From NCBI GenBank assembly GCA_964490175.1, contig CAZBAI010000003.1:1-64000 (forward strand): a DNA stretch of 64,000 bases, written 5' to 3'. The DNA is from RGIG3077 sp964490175. Its GTDB lineage: Bacteria > Bacillota > Clostridia > Oscillospirales > Ruminococcaceae. Made by a program: the position numbers and the translations under genes. Below the pieces are notes generated by a model. The model ran no database searches. It was not told where the DNA came from and worked only from the letters and a program-made list of their open reading frames with translations. Each line of letters opens with the position of its first letter. Within the stretch, counting starts at the first letter, position 1. Of the stretch, positions 25,134 to 34,722 are shown in pieces.

Positions 25134-26447
25134 ATGAGTGTAAAAGCAGTAAAATTCGGAGGCAGCTCGCTTGCCGACGCAAATCAAATCAAAAAGGCAT
25201 CAGCCATCATCAAGGCTGACGAAAGCCGACGTTATGCCGTGGTTTCGGCACCGGGAAAGAGATTTTCCGACGATATCAAAGTCACCGATATGTTCTATGC
25301 CTGCTATGACAAAGCCAAAAAAGGCGAGGATTTCGGCGATGTTTTTTCGCAGATTAAAGAGCGCTATAACGGCATTATCAAAGATCTCGGTCTTTCGCTC
25401 AATCTCGACAGAGAATATGCAATAATCGAAGGCTGCCTTTTGGGCAACGCCGGCAGAGATTACGCCGCAAGCCGAGGCGAATATCTCAACGCAATAATTA
25501 TTGCGGAATATCTCGGATTTGATTTTGTCGATGCGGCAGACGTTGTCGCATTCGGCGAAAACGGTGAATTTTTGCTTGACAAAACAATCTCGCTTATTTC
25601 CGAAAGGCTTAAAAATTCAACCTGTGCGGTAATCCCCGGATTTTACGGCATGAGAGAGGGCGGCACCATCAAAACCTTTTCAAGAGGCGGCTCGGATATC
25701 ACGGGTTCTCTTGTCGCAAGAGCGGTAAATGCCGAAATCTATGAAAACTGGACCGATGTTTCGGGATTTTTAATTGCCGACCCCAGAGTTGTACGCAACG
25801 CCGAGGTTATCGAAACAATCACCTACGCCGAACTGCGTGAGCTTGCATATATGGGTGCGGGCGTGCTTCACGAGGACGCCATATTCCCCGTCAGAACAGC
25901 AGGTATTCCCATCAACATAAGAAACACCAACGACCCTGACGCAAGCGGCACTATGATCGTTGCCGACACCGATGAAGAAAGCCGCAACATCATCACGGGT
26001 ATTGCAGGCAAAAAGGGCTTTTGCGCAATCAATATCGAAAAGGATATGATGAACAGCGAAGTAGGCTTCGGAATGAAAGTACTCGATGTTCTTCGTGAAT
26101 TTAATATTTCGTTTGAACATCTTCCCTCGGGAATTGACACAATGTCGGTTATTCTTTCAAGCGCCTGCATTGAGGGCAGAGAAGATGAGATTTTAAACGC
26201 AATCAAAAAATCCGTAAATCCCGATAAACTCGAAGTTGAACACGGACTTGCCCTGCTTGCCGTCGTCGGCAGAGGAATGCGTTCGACAAGAGGTACAGCC
26301 GCAAGAACATTCGCCGCACTTGCCCACGCAAGGGTAAACGTTAAAATGATAGATCAGGGTTCAAGCGAACTTAACATTATCATAGGCGTGAAAGAGGAAG
26401 ATTTTGAAAAAGCAACCTCGGCTATATACGACTGCTTTGTAAACTGA
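25134..26447 (+). CDS. lysC: Aspartate kinase
   Basis: A 437-residue kinase for the first step of the aspartate pathway (lysine, diaminopimelate, threonine, methionine). The N-terminal KFGGSSLAD nucleotide-binding motif, the catalytic FSRGGSDITGSLVARAV region and the downstream tandem ACT domains (KGFCAINIEK... and LLAVVGRGMRSTRGTAART) are present, so allosteric feedback is likely, although which amino acid cannot be read from sequence. The ATG at 25134 follows GAAAGGA; an in-frame ATG at 25116 has no SD. 66 bp downstream of alr. Confidence 0.93.
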   Translation: MSVKAVKFGGSSLADANQIKKASAIIKADESRRYAVVSAPGKRFSDDIKVTDMFYACYDKAKKGEDFGDVFSQIKERYNGIIKDLGLSLNLDREYAIIEGCLLGNAGRDYAASRGEYLNAIIIAEYLGFDFVDAADVVAFGENGEFLLDKTISLISERLKNSTCAVIPGFYGMREGGTIKTFSRGGSDITGSLVARAVNAEIYENWTDVSGFLIADPRVVRNAEVIETITYAELRELAYMGAGVLHEDAIFPVRTAGIPINIRNTNDPDASGTMIVADTDEESRNIITGIAGKKGFCAINIEKDMMNSEVGFGMKVLDVLREFNISFEHLPSGIDTMSVILSSACIEGREDEILNAIKKSVNPDKLEVEHGLALLAVVGRGMRSTRGTAARTFAALAHARVNVKMIDQGSSELNIIIGVKEEDFEKATSAIYDCFVN

Positions 26448-26486
26448 CATTTTCTTATTTTAATAAATCGGCACAGGTAAATAAAT

Positions 26487-27878
26487 ATGGAGAATAAATC
26501 AAACGAAGAATCCGAAATAGCACTGCGTGAAAAGCAAATTTACGCCGACTTTCCCGTTCCGAAAGCGGTTGCTACGATGGTTATTCCCACGATAATCAGC
26601 CAAATCATAACGGTAATATACAATTTGGCCGATACATGGTATGTCGGATTGACCGAAAATGCGGCGGCGGTTGCGGCGGTTTCGCTGTGCCTGCCGGCAT
26701 ATAATATCATGACTTCAATCGCAAATTTGTTCGGCATCGGCGGAGCAAGCGTAATCACGAGAGCCGTCGGCGAAAACCATCACCACAGGGCAAGGAGGGC
26801 ATTTGTCCTCGCAGTAAGGGGCGCTTTGATAACATCAGCTTGCTATTCACTGCTTTTTGCCATAATCGCAAAACCGTTTTTGATGTTGATAGGCGGTGAT
26901 AATGACAGCATCGGCTTTGCGGTCGATTACGCCGTAATCACTATGGTGATAGGCGGCATTCCGACAGTTATGTCTGCCGTTTTCGCACACCTGATTCGCA
27001 GCACAGGTCAGGCAAAGGTGGCAAGCTTCGGCATAACACTCGGTGCCGTTCTCAATATGATTTTAGACCCTTTGTTCATGTTTGTGCTCATGCCCGAAGG
27101 ATGTGAGGTCGTCGGTGCGGCAACTGCCACGGCACTTTCAAACACAGTGTCAATGCTCTATTTTGTCTGCTACTTGATAAAGCACCGTGACGTTTATATT
27201 TTCCGCTTCACACTGGAAAACCGACGCTACGTTCGCATCACTACGTACGATATTGTAAAATCGGGCATTCCGAGCTTTCTTTTGCTTGGCGCAGGGCAGG
27301 TTTCAAACTTTTTCATCAACGGTATGATTGCCAAAATGGGCGCAAGTGCGGCAATTGCCGGAATCGGCGTGGTGCGCAAGATCGATTCGCTTGCTTATGC
27401 CGTAAATCAAGGCATTACACAGGGAATGCTGCCTATTGTGGCATATTGCTTTGCCACAGACCGAATTAAACGAATGAAAGCTGTTGTCGGATTTTCCGCT
27501 GCGCTGACTGTCATATTCTCACTTATATGCAGCATTTGCTCCTACCTGTTTGCACCGCATTTAATCGCTTTTTTCATTCGTGATGCGCAAACGATTTTTT
27601 ACGGAACAAAATTTTTGCGCATACTTTGCATTGCCGTTGCCATATATCCGTTGCTTTTTGTTATAATCGCCGTATTTCAGGCAATCGGCGAGGGCGTAAA
27701 GCCTTTTGTGCTTTCGCTTATACATAAAGGCTCAATCGATATTATACTTTTCTTCGTCGTAAAGAAAACGCTCGGCTTGGAATACATCTTGTGGGTTTCT
27801 CCCCTAATGGCGGCAATCGCTTTGATTATAGGAATTTTTCTGATACTCCGATTATTTAAAAAGCTTGACAAAGCTTAA
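26487..27878 (+). CDS. MATE family efflux transporter
   Basis: A 463-residue integral membrane protein with about 12 predicted helices and the two-lobe MATE organisation (VATMVIPTIISQIITVIYNLADTW at the start, GIPSFLLLGAGQVSNFFINGM opening the second half). MATE proteins export cationic drugs or metabolites using Na+ or H+ gradients. Substrate unknown. The SD is weak (CACAGGT). 39 bp after aspartate kinase, so possibly co-transcribed. Confidence 0.9.
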   Translation: MENKSNEESEIALREKQIYADFPVPKAVATMVIPTIISQIITVIYNLADTWYVGLTENAAAVAAVSLCLPAYNIMTSIANLFGIGGASVITRAVGENHHHRARRAFVLAVRGALITSACYSLLFAIIAKPFLMLIGGDNDSIGFAVDYAVITMVIGGIPTVMSAVFAHLIRSTGQAKVASFGITLGAVLNMILDPLFMFVLMPEGCEVVGAATATALSNTVSMLYFVCYLIKHRDVYIFRFTLENRRYVRITTYDIVKSGIPSFLLLGAGQVSNFFINGMIAKMGASAAIAGIGVVRKIDSLAYAVNQGITQGMLPIVAYCFATDRIKRMKAVVGFSAALTVIFSLICSICSYLFAPHLIAFFIRDAQTIFYGTKFLRILCIAVAIYPLLFVIIAVFQAIGEGVKPFVLSLIHKGSIDIILFFVVKKTLGLEYILWVSPLMAAIALIIGIFLILRLFKKLDKA

Positions 27879-27906
27879 CAGCTTTCGGCAAAATTCCGAT
27901 ATACGC

Positions 27907-27957
27907 AAAAATCGCCGATATTCATTTTAATCGGCAAGTGATTTTACCGTTTTTTTG
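27907..27957 (+). terminator. Probable terminator after the MATE gene
   Basis: AAAATC-GCCGAT ... ATCGGC-GATTTT forms an interrupted stem, with a seven-T run a few bases later (27950-27956). It lies in the 305-bp gap before the hydrogenase operon. Confidence 0.5.
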
Positions 27958-28022
27958 GATTATATGTCAAAAATTATACAAAAAAGTTGGTCAAATTATT
28001 TATAGTATTTTACTTAATTATA

Positions 28023-28031
28023 TGTTATAAT
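28023..28031 (+). promoter_or_regulatory. Extended -10 promoter of the hydrogenase operon
   Basis: TGTTATAAT, an extended -10 element (TGnTATAAT) with no good -35. It implies a start near 28038 and a leader of about 145 nt before the NuoE-like gene. Confidence 0.5.
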
Positions 28032-28049
28032 GTAGACGGCATACTCACA

Positions 28050-28077
28050 TTGTTAAAAAAATATCAAATTGATATTT
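28050..28077 (+). promoter_or_regulatory. Candidate operator upstream of the hydrogenase operon
   Basis: Two overlapping signals about 20 bp downstream of the -10. TTGTTAAAAAAATATCAA (28050-28067) matches 12 of 14 defined positions of the Rex consensus TTGTTAAnnnnTTAACAA. AAATATCAAATTGATATTT (28059-28077) is a perfect 9-bp inverted repeat with a 1-bp centre. Rex senses the NADH/NAD ratio and commonly controls fermentation genes in Clostridia; which protein binds here is inference. Confidence 0.45.
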
Positions 28078-28102
28078 GCAATGTTAAGGTATAGACAAAC
28101 CC

Positions 28103-28163
28103 CCGCATTATGTTGCTTTTTTTACATAAATGCGGCGGAAAATATCCGCATTAAAGCTGCGGA
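28103..28163 (+). other. Two leader hairpins before the NuoE-like gene
   Basis: CCGCATTATGT pairs with ACATAAATGCGG (28103-28135), and TCCGCA pairs with TGCGGA (28145-28163), the second ending eight bases before the AGGAGG. Neither is followed by a U-run, so they look like 5'-leader structure rather than terminators. Confidence 0.45.
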
Positions 28164-28183
28164 AAAATCAAGGAGGTTTTGGA

Positions 28184-28681
28184 ATGGGCATGATTAAAGC
28201 AGCTGTTCCTTTCAACGGCACAAAGGAACAGGAGGCTGAGCTTTGCGCAATTATCGCAGAGCTTAAAGACACCAGAGGAGCGCTTATGCCGGTTATGCAG
28301 AAAGCGCAGGATATTTACGGCTATCTTCCCATTGAGGTTCAAACAATGATTGCCGAGGGCTTGAACGTACCGCTTGAAAAGGTTTACGGCGTAGCTACGT
28401 TTTACTCTCAGTTTTCACTCAATCCCAAGGGAAAATACCGTATTTCGGTATGTCTTGGTACTGCCTGCTATGTTAAGGGCAGCGGCGACATATACGAAAA
28501 GCTTCAGGAAAAGCTTGGCATCGGCGACGGCGGATGCACACCGGACGGAAAATTCTCGCTTGAGGCCTGTCGTTGCATAGGCGCTTGCGGACTTGCTCCT
28601 GTATTGACGGTAAACGATGACGTTTTCGGCAGACTTACTGTTGACGACGTCGATTCTATCCTTGCAAAATATGCAGACTAA
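28184..28681 (+). CDS. NuoE-like [2Fe-2S] subunit of the NADH-linked [FeFe]-hydrogenase
   Basis: A 165-residue thioredoxin-like ferredoxin (NuoE/HydC/HndA family) holding one [2Fe-2S] cluster. Ligand cysteines lie in CLGTACYVKG and CRCIGACGLAPV. An N-terminal helical part contains LMPVMQKAQDIYGYLP, a family hallmark. The ATG at 28184 follows AGGAGG at 7-nt spacing. First of three genes that together match the HydABC/HndACD electron-bifurcating hydrogenase, in which this subunit works with the NuoF-like subunit. 38 bp before it. Confidence 0.93.
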   Translation: MGMIKAAVPFNGTKEQEAELCAIIAELKDTRGALMPVMQKAQDIYGYLPIEVQTMIAEGLNVPLEKVYGVATFYSQFSLNPKGKYRISVCLGTACYVKGSGDIYEKLQEKLGIGDGGCTPDGKFSLEACRCIGACGLAPVLTVNDDVFGRLTVDDVDSILAKYAD

Positions 28682-28719
28682 ACTGCAAAAATTACTATCA
28701 AATAGGAGGAACAATTATT

Positions 28720-30594
28720 ATGACGCTTGAACAACTTAATGCTGTCAAGGAAAAAATGAAAAATGAAGTCGCTTTGAGAACTCACGGCGGCGAAAATTCA
28801 AAATATGAAAAGCACATCCTCATATGCGGCGGTACAGGCTGTACTTCCTCGGGCTCTATGAAGATTGCCGAAACATTGGAAAAAACCATTCAGGCAAAAG
28901 GCCTTTCCGAAAAAGTTCAGGTTGTTAGAACCGGCTGCTTCGGTCTTTGCGCACTCGGACCTATCATGATTGTATATCCCGAAGGCGCTTTCTACTCAAT
29001 GGTTGAAGAAAAAAATATTGAAAGAATCGTTGATGAGCACATTATCGGCGGCACGCCCATTAAAGAGCTTCTTTATGACGAAACCGTTACCGATGAGGGC
29101 ATAAAAGCTCTTGATGACACGGCTTTCTACAAAAAGCAGCACAGAGTTGCTTTGAGAAACTGCGGCGTTATCAACCCCGAATGCATTGACGAATATATCG
29201 GAAGAGACGGATATGCCGCTCTCGGTAAGGTTCTTACCACAATGTCGCAGGATGATGTCATCCAAACCATTCTCGACAGCGGTTTGCGTGGCAGAGGCGG
29301 CGGCGGCTTCCCTACCGGCATGAAGTGGAAGCTTGCAAAGAACATCGTTCCCGATGCAGACATGAAATATGTATGCTGCAACGCCGACGAGGGCGACCCG
29401 GGCGCATTTATGGACCGTTCGGTTCTTGAGGGCGACCCCCACGTTGTTCTTGAAGCAATGACAATTGCCGGCTATGCTATCGGCGCAAAGCAGGGCTATA
29501 TCTACGTTCGTGCGGAATATCCGATTGCCGTTGACAGATTGCGAATCGCAATTTCTCAGGCAAGAGAAAAAGGTATGCTCGGCAACAACATTTTCGGAAC
29601 GGACTTTTCTTTCGACATTGATTTGCGCCTTGGTTCCGGCGCGTTTGTCTGCGGCGAGGAAACCGCTCTCATGACCTCTATCGAAGGCAACAGAGGCGAG
29701 CCTAAGCCCCGTCCTCCTTTCCCTGCCGAAAAAGGTCTTTTCGACAAGCCCACAATCCTCAATAATGTTGAAACATATGCAAATATCCCTCAAATCATTC
29801 TCAACGGTCCTCAGTGGTTCTCGGCAATGGGTACGGAAAAATCCAAGGGCACAAAGGTATTTGCTCTCGGCGGCAAGATAAACAATACAGGTCTTGTCGA
29901 AGTCCCCATGGGTACAACTTTGCGTGAAGTCATCGAAGAAATCGGCGGCGGCATTCCCAACGGCAAAAAGTTTAAGGCGGCGCAGACAGGCGGCCCCTCC
30001 GGCGGATGCATTCCTCCCGAACATTTTGATATTCCGATTGACTATGACAACCTCATCGGCATAGGCTCGATGATGGGTTCGGGCGGTCTTATCGTTATGG
30101 ACGAAGATAACTGTATGGTCGATATTGCCAAATTCTTCCTCGAATTTACTCTCGATGAATCCTGCGGCAAATGCACGCCTTGCAGAATCGGCACTAAGAG
30201 AATGTACGAGATTCTTGACAAAATCACAAAGGGTCAGGGCACTCTTGAAGATATCGACAAGCTTGAAGAGCTTTGCTACCATGTTAAGCAAAATTCGCTT
30301 TGCGGACTCGGTCAAACAGCCCCCAACCCCGTGCTTTCAACACTTCGTTACTTCCGTGACGAATATGTCGCTCACGTTGTTGACAAAAAATGTCCCGCAG
30401 GCGTTTGTAAGGATCTTCTCTCCTTCTCTATCATTGAGGACAAGTGCAAGGGCTGTACGGCTTGCGCAAGAAAATGTCCTGTCGGCGCTATTTCGGGCGC
30501 TGTTAAGCAGCCTCACGTTATCGATACAAATAAATGTATCAAGTGCGGCGCTTGTATTGCAACCTGTAAGTTCGGCGCAATCATCAAGAAGTAA
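28720..30594 (+). CDS. NuoF-like flavoprotein subunit of the bifurcating hydrogenase
   Basis: A 624-residue subunit that carries FMN and the NADH site. Residues 30-110 form a thioredoxin-like [2Fe-2S] domain (C36, C41, C73, C77). The NuoF core has the NADH/FMN loop GLRGRGGGGFPTG near 190-200 and the [4Fe-4S] site ESCGKCTPCRIGT near 480. The last ~50 residues are a two-cluster ferredoxin (CKGCTACARKCP and CIKCGACIATC). This domain order is the HydB/HndC type seen in electron-bifurcating hydrogenases that couple NADH and reduced ferredoxin to H2. SD AGGAGG. 15 bp before the hydrogenase gene. Confidence 0.95.
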   Translation: MTLEQLNAVKEKMKNEVALRTHGGENSKYEKHILICGGTGCTSSGSMKIAETLEKTIQAKGLSEKVQVVRTGCFGLCALGPIMIVYPEGAFYSMVEEKNIERIVDEHIIGGTPIKELLYDETVTDEGIKALDDTAFYKKQHRVALRNCGVINPECIDEYIGRDGYAALGKVLTTMSQDDVIQTILDSGLRGRGGGGFPTGMKWKLAKNIVPDADMKYVCCNADEGDPGAFMDRSVLEGDPHVVLEAMTIAGYAIGAKQGYIYVRAEYPIAVDRLRIAISQAREKGMLGNNIFGTDFSFDIDLRLGSGAFVCGEETALMTSIEGNRGEPKPRPPFPAEKGLFDKPTILNNVETYANIPQIILNGPQWFSAMGTEKSKGTKVFALGGKINNTGLVEVPMGTTLREVIEEIGGGIPNGKKFKAAQTGGPSGGCIPPEHFDIPIDYDNLIGIGSMMGSGGLIVMDEDNCMVDIAKFFLEFTLDESCGKCTPCRIGTKRMYEILDKITKGQGTLEDIDKLEELCYHVKQNSLCGLGQTAPNPVLSTLRYFRDEYVAHVVDKKCPAGVCKDLLSFSIIEDKCKGCTACARKCPVGAISGAVKQPHVIDTNKCIKCGACIATCKFGAIIKK

Positions 30595-30609
30595 TCGGGA
30601 GGTTTGGAT

Positions 30610-32379
30610 ATGAGTGATATGATAAATATTAAAATTAACGGTATGGATTTTGCGGCTCCCAAAGGCTCAACTATCCTTGAAGCCACACATCTTGCCGGAA
30701 TAACGATCCCCACCTTGTGCTTCCTTAAAGATATCAACGCAATCGGCGCTTGCCGTATCTGTGTTGTCGAAGCAAACGAGGGCAGAGGATTCAGAACAGT
30801 TGCATCGTGCGTTTACCCTATCTCCGAGGGCATGGAAATTCGCACAAACACACCTGCAATCATTGAAGCGAGAAAGAAAACACTTGAGCTTATTCTTTCC
30901 AATCACGACAGAAGATGCCTTTCCTGTGTAAGAAGTAAAAACTGTGAGCTTCAAGCGCTTGCAAACGATCTCGGTATTGAATTTGAGGGCAAATATGACG
31001 GCGAAAAACAGGATTTTGACATCGACTGCACCGCCGCACATATGTACCGTGACAATAACAAGTGCATTCTTTGCAGACGCTGTGTTGCCGTTTGTGAAAA
31101 AACACAGGGCATCGGCGTAATCGGCGCTAACGAAAGAGGATTTAAAACCCACATCAGCTCTGCATTTGAAATGGGCTTGGGCGATACTTCCTGCGTATCC
31201 TGCGGACAGTGCATCAACGTATGTCCCACGGGCGCTCTTTCCGAAAAAGATTTCACTTCGGAAATCATCGCCGCAATCGCTGACCCCACGAAGAAAGTTG
31301 TCGTTCAGACAGCGCCCTCTGTAAGAGCAGGCTTGGGCGAATGCTTCGGTATGCCTATCGGCACAAATGTTGAAGGCAAAATGGTTGCCGCATTGCGCAG
31401 ACTCGGATTTGATTGTGTATTTGATACAAACTTCTCCGCTGACCTTACAATCCTCGAAGAGGGTACAGAGCTTATCGACAGGGTTAAAAACGGCGGCAAG
31501 CTCCCCATGATTACGTCATGTTCACCCGGTTGGGTTAAATATTGTGAGCATTATTATCCCGACTGTATCGATAATCTCTCAAGCTGCAAATCACCCCAGC
31601 AGATGTTCGGCGCTGTTTTGAAAACATATTATGCCGAAAAGATGGGTTGGAATCCCGAAGATATCGTTTCTGTCAGCGTTATGCCCTGCACAGCCAAGAA
31701 GTTTGAAATGGGCAGAGATAACCAAAATGCCGCAGGCGTTGCCGATATCGACTACGCTATCACAACGAGAGAACTTGGCAGAATGATCGACAGAGCAGGC
31801 ATTAACTTTGCAGAGCTTCCCGAAGAAAAGTTTGACGACCCGCTGGGCATTTTCTCCGGCGCAGGACTTATCTTCGGTGCAACAGGCGGCGTTATGGAGG
31901 CTGCACTCCGCTTTGCCGTTGAAGAGCTGACCGGTGAAAAGCTTGACAATGAAAAGCTTGACTTCAAGGAAGTCAGAGGAATTGAAGGCGTTAAGGAAGC
32001 AAGCTACAACGTAAACGGTCTTGAAATCAAGGTTGCCGTTGCAAGCGGACTTGCAAACGCCAAAAAGCTTATGGATAAGGTAAGAAGCGGCGAAGCCGAT
32101 TACACTTTCATCGAAATGATGGCTTGCCCCGGCGGCTGTGTAAACGGCGGCGGACAGCCTATTGTTCCCGCATCTGTACGCAACTTCACTGACGTTCGCT
32201 CGCTCAGAGCCAAGGCTCTTTATGATGAGGACGCTGCAATGGAACTGAGAAAATCTCAGGACAACCCCGCTGTTAAGGCTCTTTATGACGAATACCTCGA
32301 AAAGCCCGGCAGCCACAAGGCTCATGAGATTCTTCACACAACTTACGTTGCAAGAAAAATCAATAAAGATTTTGACTGA
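30610..32379 (+). CDS. hydA: [FeFe]-hydrogenase catalytic subunit
   Basis: A 589-residue group A [FeFe]-hydrogenase. The N-terminus has a plant-type [2Fe-2S] domain, a His/Cys [4Fe-4S] site (HDRRCLSC...C) and two [4Fe-4S] clusters (CILCRRCVAVC and CVSCGQCINVC). The H-cluster motifs are complete: L1 TSCSPGW at 302-308, L2 MPCTAKKFE at 358-366, L3 ending MACPGGCVNGGGQP near 504-517. A C-terminal small-subunit-like tail follows. ATG at 30610 after GGGAGG; the TTG six bases earlier is not needed. With the two upstream subunits it should make H2 from NADH plus ferredoxin in the cytoplasm. Maturation genes (hydEFG) are not in the window. Confidence 0.96.
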   Translation: MSDMINIKINGMDFAAPKGSTILEATHLAGITIPTLCFLKDINAIGACRICVVEANEGRGFRTVASCVYPISEGMEIRTNTPAIIEARKKTLELILSNHDRRCLSCVRSKNCELQALANDLGIEFEGKYDGEKQDFDIDCTAAHMYRDNNKCILCRRCVAVCEKTQGIGVIGANERGFKTHISSAFEMGLGDTSCVSCGQCINVCPTGALSEKDFTSEIIAAIADPTKKVVVQTAPSVRAGLGECFGMPIGTNVEGKMVAALRRLGFDCVFDTNFSADLTILEEGTELIDRVKNGGKLPMITSCSPGWVKYCEHYYPDCIDNLSSCKSPQQMFGAVLKTYYAEKMGWNPEDIVSVSVMPCTAKKFEMGRDNQNAAGVADIDYAITTRELGRMIDRAGINFAELPEEKFDDPLGIFSGAGLIFGATGGVMEAALRFAVEELTGEKLDNEKLDFKEVRGIEGVKEASYNVNGLEIKVAVASGLANAKKLMDKVRSGEADYTFIEMMACPGGCVNGGGQPIVPASVRNFTDVRSLRAKALYDEDAAMELRKSQDNPAVKALYDEYLEKPGSHKAHEILHTTYVARKINKDFD

Positions 32380-32398
32380 TTAACCTTTTAAATATTAA

Positions 32399-32437
32399 CA
32401 AAAACGGCGACGGATACTTTCCGTTGCCGTTTTTGTG
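32399..32437 (+). terminator. Terminator of the hydrogenase operon
   Basis: AAAACGGCgACGG and CCGTtGCCGTTTTTGTG pair around a short loop, ending in a T-run 20 bp after the hydA stop. Confidence 0.85.
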
Positions 32438-32527
32438 CCCTTTTATCAAAAATTATCGCCGCCGTCATAAATTTTTAATTCACGCAACAAAACACATATA
32501 TAGGCGAAGATTTTTTAAATTTTGCTC

Positions 32528-32556
32528 TTTATTTTTTTGAGATGATGTTGTATAAT
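32528..32556 (+). promoter_or_regulatory. Probable promoter of the pfl operon
   Basis: -10 TATAAT at 32551-32556, preceded at 17 bp by a weak -35 TTTATT (32528-32533). It lies 45 bp before the pflB start. Confidence 0.45.
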
Positions 32557-32600
32557 ATATACGAACAGCTTTATGCAGAAAGGTTACAGGATATATTGAA

Positions 32601-34700
32601 ATGATTTATATGTATGATGGCTGGAAAGGCTTTGAAAAGGGCACTTGGGTCAACGAAATTAACGTAAGAAGCTTTATTAAGCACAATTTTACACCTTATG
32701 ACGGCAACAGCGATTTTTTAAAAGCGCCGACAGAGCGTACCGCAAAGTTGTGGAATCAGGTGCTTGAGCTTTCAAAACAGGAGCGAGAGGCCGGCGGCGT
32801 TCTCGATATGGACACAAAGGTCATATCGACAATAACCTCACACGCACCCGGGTATCTCGATAAAGAAATCGAACAAATTGTGGGCTTTCAAACCGACAAG
32901 CCCTTTAAGCGTGCGCTTATGCCCTACGGCGGAATACGCATGGCTGAAAAAGCTTGCAAAGATAACGGTTTTGAACTTGATAAAGATGTAAAAGAATTTT
33001 TTGAAACTCATAGAAAAACGCATAATGCCGGCGTTTTCGACGCCTATACTCCGGAAATGCGCGCTTGTCGATCAAGCCATATTATAACGGGTCTGCCGGA
33101 TGCTTACGGCAGAGGCAGAATCATCGGCGATTACAGGCGCATTGCTCTCTACGGCGTTGACAGGCTCATTGAGGACAAAATCGAGCAAAAAGCAACAACA
33201 CGCTCTGCGATGTATTCTCAGGTAATTAGGGACAGAGAAGAGCTTGCCGAGCAAATCCGTGCTTTGGAAGATTTGAAAAAAATGGCGGCAAGCTACGGCT
33301 TTGACATTTCACTGCCTGCAACAAACACAAAAGAGGCGGTTCAGTGGCTGTATTTCGGTTATCTTGCCGCTGTTAAAGAACAAAACGGCGCCGCAATGTC
33401 GCTGGGTCGCACCTCAACTTTTCTTGATATCTATGCCGAACGTGATTTAAAGAACAAAGTATTTACCGAATCGGAAATTCAAGAAATAATCGACCACTTT
33501 ATTATGAAGCTTCGGCTTATAAAATTTGCAAGAACCCCCGAATATAACGCACTGTTTTCGGGCGACCCTCAATGGGTAACCGAATCGATCGGCGGTATCT
33601 CGATAGACGGCAGACATATGGTAACCAAAATGTCATATCGATATCTGCACACGCTTGAAAATCTCGGCGCCGCACCCGAGCCTAACCTTACCGTATTGTG
33701 GTCATCACGCCTGCCCGAAAATTTCAAGCGATTCTGCGCAAAAATCTCTATCGAAACCTCATCAATTCAATATGAAAATGACGATTTAATGCGCTTTACG
33801 CACGGCGACGACTACGCTATCGCCTGCTGCGTTTCATCAATGCGAATCGGAAAGGAAATGCAGTTTTTCGGCGCAAGGGCAAACCTTGCAAAATGCTTGC
33901 TTTATGCAATAAACGGCGGCGTTGATGAAATTTCCGGCAAACAAATTGCGCCTGAATTTCGCCCGATAACCTCTGAATATTTAGACTATGACGAGGTGAT
34001 GAAGAAGTATGACGATATGATGGAATGGCTTGCGGGCGTTTATGTCAATATGCTCAACATCATTCACTATATGCATGACAAATACTGTTATGAAAAAATT
34101 CAAATGGCACTTCACGACAAAAACGTCACACGCTGGTTTGCAACGGGCATTGCCGGGCTTTCCGTCGTTGCCGATTCGCTTTCCGCAATAAAATACGCAA
34201 AGGTCAAGGTCATTCGTAACGAATCGGGTCTTGCCGTTGATTATGAAGTTGAGGGCGATTTTCCCAAATACGGCAACGATGATGACCGCGTTGATAAAAT
34301 CGCTTATGATATTGTGCATAGATTTATGGAGCACATCAGAAAAAATCACACGTATAGGGACAGCATTCCGACAACCTCAATACTGACAATCACTTCAAAC
34401 GTTGTTTACGGCGAAAACACAGGTTCTACGCCCGATGGCAGAAAGCGTGGCGAGGCCTTTGCCCCCGGTGCCAACCCAATGCACCGCCGTGACACAAGCG
34501 GTGCGATAGCTTCGCTTGCTTCGGTTTCAAAATTGCCGTTTAAAGATGCGCAAGACGGAATTTCAAACACATTTTCCATCATTCCGAATGCACTCGGCAA
34601 GGAGGACATCATCATGACGGGCGACCTCGACATTAACTGCCTGTGTGAAAACGGCGCTTGCTTCTCGCCCACGCTTTTTGAAGGTCTTGACCGTGACTAA
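32601..34700 (+). CDS. pflB: Pyruvate formate-lyase, body lacking the glycyl-radical domain
   Basis: A 699-residue formate C-acetyltransferase body that converts pyruvate and CoA to acetyl-CoA and formate. The active-site cysteine pair is C409-C410 (DDYAIACCVSSMRIG); RMAEKACKDNG and GLPDAYGRGRIIGDYRR are typical PFL motifs, and SNVVYGENTGSTPDGR and AFAPGANPMHRRD mark the C-terminal barrel. It follows known PFLs as far as IIPNALGKED, then ends with an unrelated ~30-residue tail rich in Cys/Asp, lacking the RVSGYA glycyl loop. That loop is encoded by the next gene, in another frame with its own SD. Alone this chain cannot hold the radical, so it must work with the small protein. SD AAAGG is at longer spacing. 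Followed by the glycyl-radical gene and pflA. Confidence 0.92.
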   Translation: MIYMYDGWKGFEKGTWVNEINVRSFIKHNFTPYDGNSDFLKAPTERTAKLWNQVLELSKQEREAGGVLDMDTKVISTITSHAPGYLDKEIEQIVGFQTDKPFKRALMPYGGIRMAEKACKDNGFELDKDVKEFFETHRKTHNAGVFDAYTPEMRACRSSHIITGLPDAYGRGRIIGDYRRIALYGVDRLIEDKIEQKATTRSAMYSQVIRDREELAEQIRALEDLKKMAASYGFDISLPATNTKEAVQWLYFGYLAAVKEQNGAAMSLGRTSTFLDIYAERDLKNKVFTESEIQEIIDHFIMKLRLIKFARTPEYNALFSGDPQWVTESIGGISIDGRHMVTKMSYRYLHTLENLGAAPEPNLTVLWSSRLPENFKRFCAKISIETSSIQYENDDLMRFTHGDDYAIACCVSSMRIGKEMQFFGARANLAKCLLYAINGGVDEISGKQIAPEFRPITSEYLDYDEVMKKYDDMMEWLAGVYVNMLNIIHYMHDKYCYEKIQMALHDKNVTRWFATGIAGLSVVADSLSAIKYAKVKVIRNESGLAVDYEVEGDFPKYGNDDDRVDKIAYDIVHRFMEHIRKNHTYRDSIPTTSILTITSNVVYGENTGSTPDGRKRGEAFAPGANPMHRRDTSGAIASLASVSKLPFKDAQDGISNTFSIIPNALGKEDIIMTGDLDINCLCENGACFSPTLFEGLDRD

Positions 34701-34722
34701 AACTCGATTTAGGAGGAAAAAT

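Noticed and set aside
28996..30315. A 439-codon antisense open frame opposite the NuoF-like gene
   Set aside because: It lies wholly inside a clearly functional gene, has no SD and its product looks like a reverse-strand echo of the codon bias.
31591..32337. A 248-codon antisense frame opposite hydA
   Set aside because: Same reason: a shadow of a conserved gene with no supporting signals.
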